Origin: Fragum whitleyi
Taxonomy: Eukaryota; Mollusca; Bivalvia; Cardiida; Cardiidae
DNA: 64,000 nucleotides
Assembly (NCBI GenBank): GCA_948146395.1
Contig: OX411554.1
Location: 43,475,869-43,539,868 of the forward strand
Direction of reading: 5' to 3'
Shown here: piece by piece, positions 33,051-43,616 of the stretch
How positions within the stretch are numbered: position 1 is the first letter of the stretch
Layout of the letters: each line of letters begins with the position of its first letter
Translations under genes and position numbers: made by a program
The notes under the pieces: generated by a model
What the model was told of the DNA's origin: nothing
What the model saw: the letters and a program-made list of their open reading frames with translations, nothing else
The model's database searches: none

Positions 33051-33776
33051 AACATTTTTCGAAAGAGGATTTATTTTATTACGCACTTGTGTAATGTGCA
33101 TAAGGGCAGTTACGCCCTTGCTTAATTTTATTGCGACGACCTAAAGCAACAGAGTGGAGTTGAATTCCTTGTTAAGAAACGTCTATGGATTTGTCAAAAG
33201 GTTACTGGTGCTTATTTGTAAATGCCTGTTTTCTTGGACTTCTCAGGTCGTATCTACAAAGATTCCGATAACTTTTCTTAAATTTATCTAAGACGATTTT
33301 TATCTTGTGGAAAATCGACCAATCTAAGAGCAAATTTTAGTCAAAGGGAAGATCTGAGAGAAAAAAACTTAGAAAATATCCAGAAGCTAACAAATTAAAA
33401 ATAAAAAAGACAAGACTTCTTGGTAATTCTACTCTTAGAATCTTTGTACAGACGGACCCATTTCAACAAAGTAAAGGTTTTGGTTTTGTTACAACTTTTC
33501 GGGGTCGAAACTCCTTTGCATTGGCAAGTTTAAAATCTTGTTCAAATTTATAATTTTGTGCGTGTACGTTTATAAGAAGCTCGCATACCTCGCATAAGGA
33601 AGTTTTCTCAAAAATGTCAACTTTGATCTCTAGGAGATGGTAGTTTACTTGATCACGAGCGATTGAAAGAGTGTTTTACAGTAACTAAATATTTTTAGTA
33701 ATTTTAAGGACTGATTTTTATTTAGTCTAAATATTAAAACAAGAATCTAGAAATATATATAATAATTTGATTAAGG
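33051..33776. other. Intergenic with a SINE scrap
   Basis: TTATTGCGACGACC and GTTGAATTCCTTG near 33118-33170 resemble the SINE body. Remainder unrecognised. Confidence 0.45.
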
Positions 33777-33993
33777 TTTTATTGATTGAATTGAGTTTTA
33801 CGCCAATTTCAACATTTTTCAGTTATATCGCGGAAGCAGGAGCACCCAACAATGCATTCCTAGTATTTTTCTCACCAGTACTACCATTTCATCCTTTCCT
33901 ACCCTCCAGCTGCTATCTGACATAGGTCACCGATTATCAACCAATTGGTGAGAGACAAATAATCGAAAAGAATGAGTGCCGCCGTCGGGGATC
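33777..33993 (-). mobile_element. tRNA-Asp-like SINE, head cut after B box
   Basis: TATATCGCGGAAGCAGGAGC, ACCAGTACTACC, AGCTGCTATCTGACATAGG and GTGCCGCCGTCGGGGATCGA follow the family; the A-box half is missing. Confidence 0.75.
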
Positions 33994-34222
33994 GAATATG
34001 CTTTAGGTAGAAGGACTATAGAAAATTAGGAAAATCTGAAAATAGCTAAATGTTTTGCCCTAGTCAGTCTGCAATTCCCAATTATCACTTTTCGCGTGTC
34101 ACTTTTATATGTAAATGTAAAATGACTTAGTAGAAAAAAACCTGAGTGGCATTCGCTGAGATGAGTGTGATATGCAAGAAATATTTACTCTAGCCCACTT
34201 GCCGAAGGCAGAAAAAATATAT

Positions 34223-34491
34223 GATGTGACACGTCAAGCGAAAAGAAACCCTCTGGGTAGTGAGTAAAGTTTCGACCCTAGTCAGACTGCGCGGTTTGCG
34301 CAGACTGACTAGAGTCGAAACTTTTCGAAACTTGGTTGACTTTCTGAATCAAGAATGACCATACTTCTGTTCAGTATATTAAGAATTCTTTAAGTGCGAC
34401 CTCCGGTTGACATGTACAGGAACCACTCTCTTTTTAACATATTAATTTTCGGAGTTCCAAGATGGTTCTTTTTCGCCTGGCGGGTCACATA
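34223..34491 (+). mobile_element. TA-flanked TIR element K2, complete
   Basis: TGTGACACGTCAAGCGAAAA to TTTTTCGCCTGGCGGGTCAC. Interior hairpin CGACCCTAGTCAGACTGCGC with its complement. Same length as K1. Confidence 0.8.
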
Positions 34492-35204
34492 TCATTTGGA
34501 TTTTCGTGCCTATTTTCAGTTTTCGGAAATTGGCCTACTTTAACCTTGCGTTTTTATCTTTTAAAGAAAATGTTCTAGGAGAAATATTATCGCTTTGAGA
34601 TTTTATATCAGTTTTGATAAAAACAGGTGGGATTCATTCTCCTTTTTCCTTCTTTTTCTGCTTTGCTAGGTATCAAATGAATTTATGTAACTGTACACTT
34701 GCTCTATATCTCACAAAGAAGAGAATTGTGGGGGAAAAATGAAAACAGAATTTCCTTCCTTTCAGCCATATCCACCCCCTCAACCCCCCCCCCCCCAGTC
34801 ACCCCATCCCCATAATTCAAAATAAGTTCAATAACAACAATACGAGCAAGAAATTAGTGTAACGTCAACACCAATGACACTACCGACGCAACACACCACG
34901 CCAACACCAACATTAACATCGGCGAAACCAATGGAATGACAAAACCAATTTTTTGAGCAAATTTTATTGTAAATTTACAAAATTAATACCACTCATTTAG
35001 TCGAGTGGTAGGAGATAGTCTGCAGTAAAATAAATTGTTCGCGATTTATATAAATGATATTAAATGGAATATCTATGATTCTTCTCACATTTCTGTCAAA
35101 GGTTAAATGAACTGTCTAGACATGGAGGGGGGACTTGTTAATGGAGAAAAATGACTGCAGAAATGTATAGCCAAATTCAAAGGTCTTAAACAGTCCCGGG
35201 AGAC
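34492..35204. other. Intergenic with C-rich tract
   Basis: C-rich runs at 34768-34798; ACACC/ACACCA words at 34870-34920. No gene seen. Confidence 0.5.
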
Positions 35205-35382
35205 TCAAACATTCCAAAGTCATACATTTTTATCTAAACCTAGCCTTGCACCCAGGCTGATAGTTGGTGTTGGCTAACAATTAATAAGATACATCACTTA
35301 TGTTTTACTATTTCATCATTATCAATTACCTCCCATATTCTCAGAACCTCACACTGATCAGCCAGTCAGAGGTATAGAAGCG
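35205..35382 (+). repeat. Repeat G2
   Basis: CTAGCCTTGCACCCAGGCTG, TACATCACTTATGTTTTA, TGATCAGCCAGTCAGAGGTA and AGCGGATAAGAAA match G1; truncated before the palindrome site. Confidence 0.65.
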
Positions 35383-35384
35383 GA

Positions 35385-35920
35385 TAAGAAAAGAACGAGA
35401 TTGCATTCAGTATCCTAAAGTGATATTGATATATACCTTGGTTAATTTGACCAGAACTTGACTCTTGTCGTTTGCATGTTTTAAAGTCTGGGCTTTTCGA
35501 CTCAATGGTGTACATGCTTTCATAAGAATAAATTGCGAACGGTATTTCATGTAATAATATCTTTTTAGATTAATAAAATATGTCAATAATTGTTATTCAA
35601 CCAATTTTCCCTGAAGGTCAGGTTTTGGTAAATAAACCCAGGTACATGTATATCTTTCCTCGATAAGTACAAACTTTATACAACATATCGTCCTTTTGCA
35701 CTTGTCAAACGCATTTTTCCGAGCTAACCGCGTTTTTTTTATTCCGCAATATGTTATGGTTAACCGTCACAAAATATATAAATAGCGACAAGGAGAGTGA
35801 CGGAATTCTGTCACGCTCACAAAAAGAGTGACGGATTTACGCCACTCTTATATGGAGAGTGACGAATTTCCGCCACTCTCACAAGGAGAGTGGCGGATTT
35901 TTCACCACTCACCTGTGGCT
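35385..35920 (+). repeat. Repeat F, left copy
   Basis: CAGTATCCTAAAGTGAT, TACCTTGGTTAATTTGACC, ATAAATTGCGAACGGTAT, CTTGTCAAACGC and CCGCAATATGTTATGGTTAA are found in the same order on the minus strand at 38664-39125. Confidence 0.8.
35792..35915. repeat. 31-bp minisatellite, exactly 4 units, each self-complementary
   Basis: Units start at 35792, 35823, 35854 and 35885. Each has GAGAGTGACGGAATT-type left half and CCGCCACTCTC-type right half, so every unit is a small hairpin. The right copy of F has only one such unit (GAGTGACGAAAATTCGTCAC). Confidence 0.9.
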
Positions 35921-36035
35921 ACTAATAGATTTCTCGTTAAAAATCTATGTATTCTCCTGCGACGTTCTTTTAATTGATTTTGCTTATTTAATGATATCTA
36001 CAGATCATTTGGGCGGGATCCAATATAATTTACAT

Positions 36036-36106
36036 CCTTTGTTGTGAGAACTCATTTAAATCGTCTCGGCAAGACGAATCTAATGAGTTCTCATGACACA
36101 GGGTTT
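36036..36106. repeat. Hairpin R3
   Basis: TTTGTTGTGAGAACTCATTT then AAATCGTCTC; right arm GACGAATCTAATGAGTTCTC then ATGACACAGGG. C1 is inserted at its right edge. Confidence 0.8.
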
Positions 36107-36109
36107 GCC

Positions 36110-36555
36110 CATTCGGAACATCACTCGGCCATTTCCGTAAACTACAACATACCTCGGATGTATGTAAGGCGGATGGGTATGTAACGAAATCGTGCATTTT
36201 GTTAGGCGGAAACAGTGTAAGAAAAACTAGCACAGTAGATTTATGTTTTTTACAGTAAATAACGACTGAAAAATCTTAATTTTTGAGAATGACGAATCAT
36301 TCTCAATAATTAAGATTTTTTCAGCCGTTATTTAAGAATCTAAAGATATTGATATAAGGATTCGATCAATTCACGTCAGTGACTTAAACGAGTAGCGTTG
36401 GCGACGTCGAATGTTTTAACTCACAGTTTCGAGGGCTTATGCCATTTTAACTGACGTCATCGAGTTTTTCCAAGGTTTTCCCGTAATTTTTAAAAATAGT
36501 CCGTCTATGTACATCCGAGGTTGATCGTGAGATTGGCCGAGTGGTGTTCCGAATG
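36110..36555 (+). mobile_element. TIR element C1 with 10-bp target duplication
   Basis: TIR CATTCGGAACATCACTCGG at left, CCGAGTGGTGTTCCGAATG at right. AGGGTTTGCC flanks both sides exactly (36100-36109 and 36556-36565). Contains TGACGTCA (36452-36459) and a central hairpin around AATGACGAATCATT. A 9-10 bp duplication fits Mutator-like elements (inference). No transposase. Confidence 0.85.
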
Positions 36556-37017
36556 AGGGTTTGCCTTGAAATATTTATATATGTTGACTGGTTTAAAACT
36601 CATCACGTGGGGAAATCCGTTGCCCTCTTTTTGCCATGTGCTAAGGCAATTGCATTTTTCACTCCAATAAATGCAGTGAAAATACACTCATCCCTATAAT
36701 ATACGTAGCTCTTTAAATGGGTATTGTAACAAAACTGTATAATTATGTAAATTTTTGGTTTTGTTGTTTCTTTGGGGACCTTTTAGACGTGGAAAATTAG
36801 TTTGTTTATCAGCACTTGAAAGAAACATGTTAGTAAGAAATAAAAAATAGAAAATGCTCGACTTTTTGTCAAAACGTTCCCTTCTTTATCTCAGTTTGTA
36901 CACGGGAGTTTTCTTCAAAAACACAATGACTACACAAAAAAGGTCATCACTTGATTAATTTTATATTCTGATTGAGAAAGTCCGTCGAGGAATTAAACAT
37001 AGGTAAGACAGATTGGT
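36556..37017. other. Spacer between inverted repeats, no feature seen
   Basis: No gene recognised; minus-strand frame 36505-36687 lies on C1 and unique DNA. Confidence 0.5.
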
Positions 37018-37305
37018 TTGTTTGTCTGTTTGAATGGGGTTTTTACGCCGCTTTTATTATTATTTCAGTCATAACGCGGCGGCTGGAGCACCTAACAACG
37101 GATTCCTGGTTATTCTCACACCAGTTCTACCATCACATCCTTTCCTAGCCTCCAGCTGCTATTCCACAAAGGTCTACGATTATCAACCCATTGGAGATAG
37201 ACAAATATTCGGAAAGGATGAGTGCCGCCGTCGGGGATCGAACCCGGGACCTCTAGATTGACAGTCCGACGCGCTACCAACTCCGCTTTGATGGCGGCGG
37301 TTAGA
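37018..37305 (-). mobile_element. tRNA-Asp-like SINE, best-preserved copy
   Basis: Minus strand: A-box GAGTTGGTAGCGCG (37272-37282 core), anticodon-loop-like CTGTCAA (GUC), B box GGTTCGATCC (37235-37244), body, then CAAACAAACC tail. The head resembles tRNA-Asp. Best reference copy in the window; frames 37034-37371 on it are not genes. Confidence 0.85.
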
Positions 37306-37830
37306 CAGAGGGTTAACGCTTCGTGCGAAAATGCCAACCAATTGACTAAATGACATAATGAGTTTCAACAAAATCGAGTTGAGGCTGGAAAGCCTGCCCC
37401 ATCAAAGCTTATCCCTCCGAATATATATTAGGAAATGCTCGCAAATCTATAAAGGGTGTAGGACAAAAATAAGGAATATGAAATCAAACAAACTTTCTCA
37501 CTTTGCCCATTCTGGAAACGACTCGTCTTAAAAGCAGAATTCAATCACGAAGTTCCATAATAGGACATTGTCACATATAGTAACAAAGGTTAGGAGATTG
37601 TCTAGCCGAGATGACGTGCGGAAAATAACCAAATTTCGATCCTCGCAAAAATAGGTCTTTGGGTGATTGTCTTAGCATTATATCTAATCGGGGACCTGAT
37701 GGCTAACCGTAACAATCAATTGAGACGCAAACTCGTCACAAGTGTTTTTACTGTAACGGTTGAACGAAACAGGTTTGAAGGGTACATATATTTTTAAAGA
37801 GAAATCTATAAATAGCCACAGGGACTAGGA
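37306..37830. other. Spacer, no feature seen
   Basis: No gene or repeat recognised until the left target-site copy of C2. Confidence 0.5.
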
Positions 37831-38663
37831 CATTCGGAACACAACTCAGCCAATCTCACGATCAATCTCGGATGAAAATAGACGGACTATTTTTTTAAAA
37901 ATTACGGAAAACAATGGAAAGACTCGATGACGTCAGTTAAAATGGCGTTAGCCCTCGAAACTTTGACTGGATTACTGCCCCTAGATCTATCGATACTAGA
38001 GACAGGTAATTTACAATTTTTCGTAAGGTCATGTGACCCGGTAGTGACGTCATTTGATCAACGTTAAACGGAAGCTAGAAAATCGTAAAGCGTTTGGTAG
38101 CGGATTTTCGACATGCAGTTGATCGAAAATCACGATGAATGTGGCGAAAAACAGCAAATAATGAGTTGATTTTTTGTTTTACTTTCGTATGTTTATCTCG
38201 TAAAGAGCATATTTATATAAGCAACAGAATTTCAGTAGTTCCATTTTAAACAATGCCGCAAAATTTCAACGGATATCGATATGCATGATGGGAAAATTCT
38301 TACGGTTTGTAAAACTTACTTGTCGTGAAAAGTACACAGCCAATCAGATTGCCGTAAAATTTATACACTACCCGTTGTCGCTTACAGACATCGGAGTACC
38401 AGTTCATCGAAACTGTGAGTGAAAACATTCGACGTCGCCAACGCTACTCGTTTAAGTTACTAACGTGAAACCATCGTATCCTAATACTCAAAAATTCAGA
38501 TTTTTTTAGCCGTTATTTACAGTAAAATATAAATCTATAGTGATAGTTTTTCTTACACTGTTTCCGCCTAACAAAATGCACGATTTTGTTACATACCCAT
38601 CCGCTTTAATTACATCCGAGGTCTGTCGCAGTTAACGGAAATGACCGAGGGGTGTTCCGAATG
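37831..38663 (-). mobile_element. TIR element C2, longer relative of C1, inverted
   Basis: CATTCGGAACACAACTCAG to GGGGTGTTCCGAATG. Flanks GGACTAGGA (37822-37830) and GGACTCGGA (38664-38672) form a 9-bp duplication with one mismatch. TGACGTCA at 37928-37935 and 38045-38052. Has ~450 bp of interior absent from C1. Confidence 0.8.
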
Positions 38664-39125
38664 GGACTCGGAGTGACGAAAATTCGTCACACTCCTTATC
38701 GCTATCTATAGGTTTATGACAGTTAACCATCACATATTGCGGAATTTTGAGAAAATGCTGACATTTTATAAAGCCACGATCTGACTGGAAAAAACGCGTT
38801 TGATAAGTGCAAAATGACGTTATGTCGTATAAAGCATGTACATATATCTTGGAATGGTATACCTAGGTTTATTTTACCCGAACTTGACCTTTAGGGAAAA
38901 TTCTTTTTAAAATCAGTTACTAACATATTTTGTAAATTTGATAGATATTATTACATTTGATACCGTTCGTTATTTATTCTTGTGAAAGCACGTGCAAAGT
39001 TGAATCGAAAAAAAGATTTTTAGACATCTAAACGACAATGGTCAAGTTCGGGTCAAATAAACCAAGGTATTTATCAAAATCACTTTAGGATACTGATTGC
39101 AATTTCGATCTTTTTCTAAACGCTT
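38664..39125 (-). repeat. Repeat F, right copy (inverted)
   Basis: Reverse complement carries ATCAGTATCCTAAAGTGAT, ACCTTGGTTTATTTGACCC, AATAACGAACGGTAT, CTTATCAAACGCG and CCGCAATATGTGATGGTTAA. Confidence 0.8.
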
Positions 39126-39490
39126 TCGAAAGATGATTGAGACATTATTTGAGCCATTTAATAATGTCTCTTTACGAAATAACATCTTATTTTCCTTTTG
39201 ATTTAAAATATATGGTCAAAAAGCATTCGCACACGAAAAAAAGGAACATGATTGGCTATGAAAAATATGTTGAAAGTCTTATAATAAGTCGGGATTCTGA
39301 TTGTTAACCATCGTCATGCATTACGTCACAGGATTTGCGATGATTTCCATCTCAAATTTTAAAATTTTGAAAGTTATGGATTGTTAAGAAATCGTGTTTC
39401 GCTTCGAAAAAATGTCAGCTATAAGTGAAATACGTAATTACATTAGTACGAACATTGTTTTGAGCATTGACATATCAACCGTAACAGAAA
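39126..39490. other. Intergenic, no feature seen
   Basis: No repeat or frame recognised. Confidence 0.5.
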
Positions 39491-39575
39491 TATGTGACCC
39501 GTCACGCAAAAAGGGACCACATGGGAAATTTGTAAAATGAATTATAGAAAAGGAGATTGGGCCTTCTAATGGTAT
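39491..39575 (-). repeat. K-family end fragment (K4)
   Basis: TATGTGACCCGTCACGC then AAAAGGGACC and AAAAGGAGATTGGG, the reverse complement of the K right end. Confidence 0.65.
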
Positions 39576-39970
39576 AGGGTCAATTGTTTCATTCATTTAT
39601 ATAACGCCAAGCAATAAGGGAACTTAAAGAAACCTTTACAATTGAAATGATATTCGATGCGATCTACGGTAAATTCTTCAAAATAAAAGGTTAGACTCGG
39701 CGTGTTTTGAAGGCAAGTCAATGCTGAAATATTCTGCGGTCCGATGCATTTTAAGACAACCGTGAGTTTCTCTAAGAATCTCGTTAACAACCTGTATACC
39801 ACTAGGAACGCAAACATGTGTATTCTATCAACTTGTTTTTTCTCTCCCTCAATATACTCTTAGCGTATGATTCACGAATTCTCAAGTAGGTAATAAAGTT
39901 ATGCTAGAAAACATAGCCAACTATTTTTCTGTTTCGCAGAACGCGGAACAAAGTGCCCGGATAAGCATTT
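39576..39970. other. Intergenic, no gene seen
   Basis: The 74-codon minus-strand frame 39593-39817 has no recognised content. Confidence 0.45.
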
Positions 39971-40130
39971 TTAAAGAAGTGGACCCCTTATAGTTCTCAA
40001 CATTACGTAACTCAAGATCTTTAACAATGTTAACCGAGATTTCCTAATGAAACCACAAGGAAAGCTCGGTTCACACTGTTAAAGACAATTTCTTAGAAAA
40101 CGTTGCGGAACTCTTACGGGTCCACAACCT
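39971..40130. mobile_element. Palindrome B5
   Basis: TTAAAGAAGTGGACCCCTTA to TTACGGGTCCACAACC, with ACAATGTTAACCGAG inside. Confidence 0.8.
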
Positions 40131-41101
40131 TTAGTTAACCCTTCTCCTGCTGTTTGAATATAGACTGTGTGCAGTCTGATATTGGCTCACACTGTCTGCT
40201 TTCTAATTAATCAATATTTCTTACATCGTAAAGTCCAAGATTCCGTGAGAAACACAAATTATCCTTACAACCATCATAATTAACAACTATATCTTGTCCG
40301 TAATCTCTAATTCTCAGACAAAAGTACCTGATTAAATCTTTTATCGGGTTCAGAGTTAAGCCTTGGCTCTATTACAAGTATTTAATTGAAGTTATTTACT
40401 TCTATACTAAGCAACAAAAGAATTTCGTAATCTGCATATGGAAATAAGTTAAAATTGTTAGTGAGAATCAAGAATTGTACTGGGTATTCGATTGCCTTTC
40501 AACGAAGTCACCTCGGATAACCAGTGCATGGATATGTTCAAAAGTTATCTGACTACATTATAGCCAAAATGCACTCTTCCCCCGTTGGCGCTTTGTCACT
40601 GTCGGGTGATGCCCTTGGCCGTCTCCCGGGGAGAAGTCCGGGAGTCGAGAGTGACCGTGTTATGATTTAAAAATAACTATTATATGCATGCGCAGAGAGG
40701 ACATCCATGTGAATGGAGTTTATCTAATGAATGGGGTAATATTATAAACGTGATTCAAAAATACCGCTACAGTAATTAATTAGTATAATAGAATGTCTTT
40801 ATTTTATTAGCCTACTAATATACCCGTGCAAAAAACAATGTAAAAGAGAATCGGAGGGTATTTTTTATTCATTCTGAAAAAAAGAACAGTTTTTTTTATT
40901 TGAATTAAACTGTTGTGAACTATTTTTTAGCGTCATTCGGAATCCAAGCAACACCGACCTGACCCGGGATCAGAAGCATCGAGATCGAAAGGTTGTATTG
41001 ACGTCACTAGTGTTAAAACCGTGGTCGTTCGAATGGGAACATGGTTCACTTGGATCGATACCGCGTCCCACATGAACTTACCCCTTGATTAAACTTAAAT
41101 T
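40131..41101. other. Low-repeat stretch with a GC-rich hairpin
   Basis: Begins with an M-like start (TTAACCCTTCTCCTGCTG, 40136). At 40560-40660 a locally GC-rich segment includes CTCCCGG / CCGGGAG (40623-40644). No gene recognised. Confidence 0.5.
40999..41006. promoter_or_regulatory. Isolated CRE/ATF palindrome
   Basis: Perfect TGACGTCA, the only one of 14 in the window outside families X, V or C. CREB/ATF binding is established for the motif; function here is unknown. Confidence 0.35.
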
Positions 41102-41301
41102 TAAAGCTAGTGGACCCGTAATAGTTCCGCAATATTTCGAAAGTCATTAACTTTAACAGTGATAATCGAGGTTTCCTAATGGTTTCATTAGGAAACCTCG
41201 TTTTCCTAATAATTTCTTAAGGAACTGAAACCTTTGTTAACATTTTTAAATAACATGAATTCCAAAACCGTTGCGGAACTATTACGGGTCCACTACCTTA
41301 A
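41102..41301. mobile_element. Palindrome B6, enlarged
   Basis: TTAAAGCTAGTGGACCCG to CGGGTCCACTACCTTAA. The centre holds an extra inverted pair (AGGTTTCCTAATG / CATTAGGAAACCT plus TTTCCTAATAATTTC). Confidence 0.85.
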
Positions 41302-42004
41302 ACGAACTAAGCCCCTGAATAACACGACAGAAATCCATACGGGTTTGGCTAAGCTTTAAAGAAGGGAGCTCAAAAAGATGAAACAGTACTTTCAGTAATT
41401 ATCCCTAGTAAATCAGGTTTCTTGAGTCTATTTATCTATTGACGAACCGGTGCTTGTATATAATTATCTCTTCACGTAAAATGGCATTTATGTTTTCTTT
41501 CGTCAGAAAGCTTTTTTTAAGTCGAAATAATTGAGATAATTACTTGAGCAATTTAAGCTTCAATCACATCGAATGTTGTCGGAAATCTAGGACCGAAATG
41601 TTCCTTTATTCTAATGGTATCTTGACGGAAGTAAGCTTTCGCAAAGCAGCTTATATTTCCAGTAAAAAGTAAAGGGTCAATAGTGGTTATCCAAGCTGTA
41701 ATGACTTCTTGTCATTTCAAATATCTCCCGGAATAATTGGGTAACCTAGTTAATTCTAAGGTTAATGCGGTCTGTAATAAGGACTAAGCTTATACCAGAA
41801 AAGCTTTATAATATGTTTTCTTGTTAGACTATCGAGTTGTCATTTAATTTTCATTTTTCCCCAAATATTAGTTATTATTCCAATATTCGCGAAGAGGCTT
41901 ATCAACAAAGTAGTCAAGTCACGCAACATCTGACCGGCTCTTGAAAAATAATCATCGCGGAACCTCGTAGAATTAATGTATTAAAAAAAAGATTGACTCG
42001 TGAA
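41302..42004. other. Intergenic, no feature seen
   Basis: No repeat or frame recognised. Confidence 0.5.
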
Positions 42005-42196
42005 GAGGTCAACCCGAGGTCGCATTTAAAACAATATCCACGAGAGAAAAGTAGCATGGTCATGATAGATACAGAAAACCCGACCCCGTACGAAAAGTTT
42101 CGACCCTAGTCAGTCTGCGCACTATACACAGCCTTACTAAGAACGACACTGATTAAAAACACTACCCGATCCTTTTACGCCTGACGGGTATCATAT
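42005..42196 (-). mobile_element. K-family copy K3, truncated
   Basis: GAGGTCAACCCGAGGTCGCA, half-decayed hairpin CGACCCTAGTCAGTCTGCGC, then CCTTTTACGCCTGACGGGT. Confidence 0.65.
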
Positions 42197-42228
42197 AAAT
42201 TTAACTGGGGAATGAAAATAACTCTTAC

Positions 42229-42313
42229 ATATCGAGGGTTCAATGCAAGACTGTACTAAGTGTATATACATTGTATATACACTTAGTACACTCTTGCGCT
42301 AAACCCTCGATAT
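42229..42313. repeat. Hairpin Q1
   Basis: TCGAGGGTTCAATGCAAGAC then TGTACTAAGTGTATATAC; mirrored by GTATATACACTTAGTACA and CTTGCGCTAAACCCTCGA. Confidence 0.9.
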
Positions 42314-42786
42314 ACATGTAGCCTGGCCCTACGGAGGCGCATGATGTGGTCAAAAAGTCTACGCGTGTACGCATAATAACGTCCTTATTTGTAAATAAAC
42401 GACAGCCTTACAATCTTAACTTACGAGTTCGATCAATGAAGTGAGCTTGTGCACATGATGGTCATAATTTGTGGGTTCATCATTTGATAATAAACCTTTA
42501 AATGGAGCAATTTGCCTAATACGTAAAAATGTTAATGCGAATGGATTACTTAAGCCTTAAAGTAATCAGAAGGCTTAAGCTTGGATAACTTGTTAATGGA
42601 CAGACAGACGGTAACATCGAATTTAAACACGAGTATCGTCGGCGTAATCAAAGTTTAAATATATATAAAGATATAAAACATAATTTTACCTCAAACCGAG
42701 ATGCCTGCCGCGTACTCCAGAAATTTTCACAGTAAAGTTCCCCTCACGGGTCCACTAATCCATCACGAATATTAACACCAACATTC
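42314..42786. other. Intergenic, no feature seen
   Basis: No repeat or frame recognised. Confidence 0.5.
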
Positions 42787-43092
42787 TGTAAATCGTTTCC
42801 ACAATTTATCTCGGATAGACGGCGAATAGAGAGAGAGGGCTAGTAGTTCTACAATACGGCAATAACTCACAGACACTATTGAAAATAGTTTGAAGTTCTT
42901 GTAGAGAAATGCGTAACATGGTGTACGCATTATTGATTTTCAAACGTGTCTTTCTCCCCCACAATCCGGCTACAGGAAATTTTCCCCTGGCGATAATTTT
43001 ACGTATAATTTGACGCAACCTTGCTCACGGATATCTCTCCTATTCTAGGACAAACGGCTATTAAAATGATAATTGTACTTAGATTAAAGCAC
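42787..43092. repeat. Direct repeat Z1
   Basis: CCACAATTTATCTCGG, AATAGAGAGAG, CTAGTAGTTCTAC, AAACGTGTCTTTCTCCC, CAATCCGGCTACAGGAAA and GCAACCTTGCTCACGGATAT recur in order in Z2. Confidence 0.85.
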
Positions 43093-43616
43093 CGTGACCG
43101 CTATATAAATTGGAATGCGACAAAATTAATGTAGTTCAAGTTGTCCTAGGAAAATATTCTTCTTTGTAAGCTAAACATTAAAATAGTGCTGGTCCAAAAC
43201 AAAGGGATGCATTTGTCTGAAATCAGTAGAATATTTAGGGGAAGGCATTATCATTCAAACATTTTTTAAGTTTGGCAAATTGAAAAATGATCATGGGAAA
43301 AACTACGATCTATGGGGAGGTACAGACTTATACGAGTTTACACGGACTTGCCTTTCAGTATCACTTAGTGTAATCGGGAACTCTCGACGACATAAAGTCA
43401 CAAGCATCGATGTTCCAGCTACAAATGCCGTTGTGAAAATCAAAATCAACGAAAGCTAATTCAAAAACTTGATATAAACTTGATATATATCATGATTTGA
43501 TAACAAAACGCGTTCAGTCCACAAACGATCGCAAGGTCTTTAAGAAAATTGCTTTTCTTCGCGCGAATTGGCCAATGTGACACCAAAAACCGAATAAACA
43601 CAAACTTTTTTTACAA
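43093..43616. other. Interval between Z1 and Z2
   Basis: About 520 bp with no recognised feature; no primer-binding site or polypurine tract identified. Confidence 0.5.

Noticed and set aside
35792..35915. Bacterial-type palindromic operators
   Set aside because: Context is eukaryotic repeat F; the units are an exact-period minisatellite.
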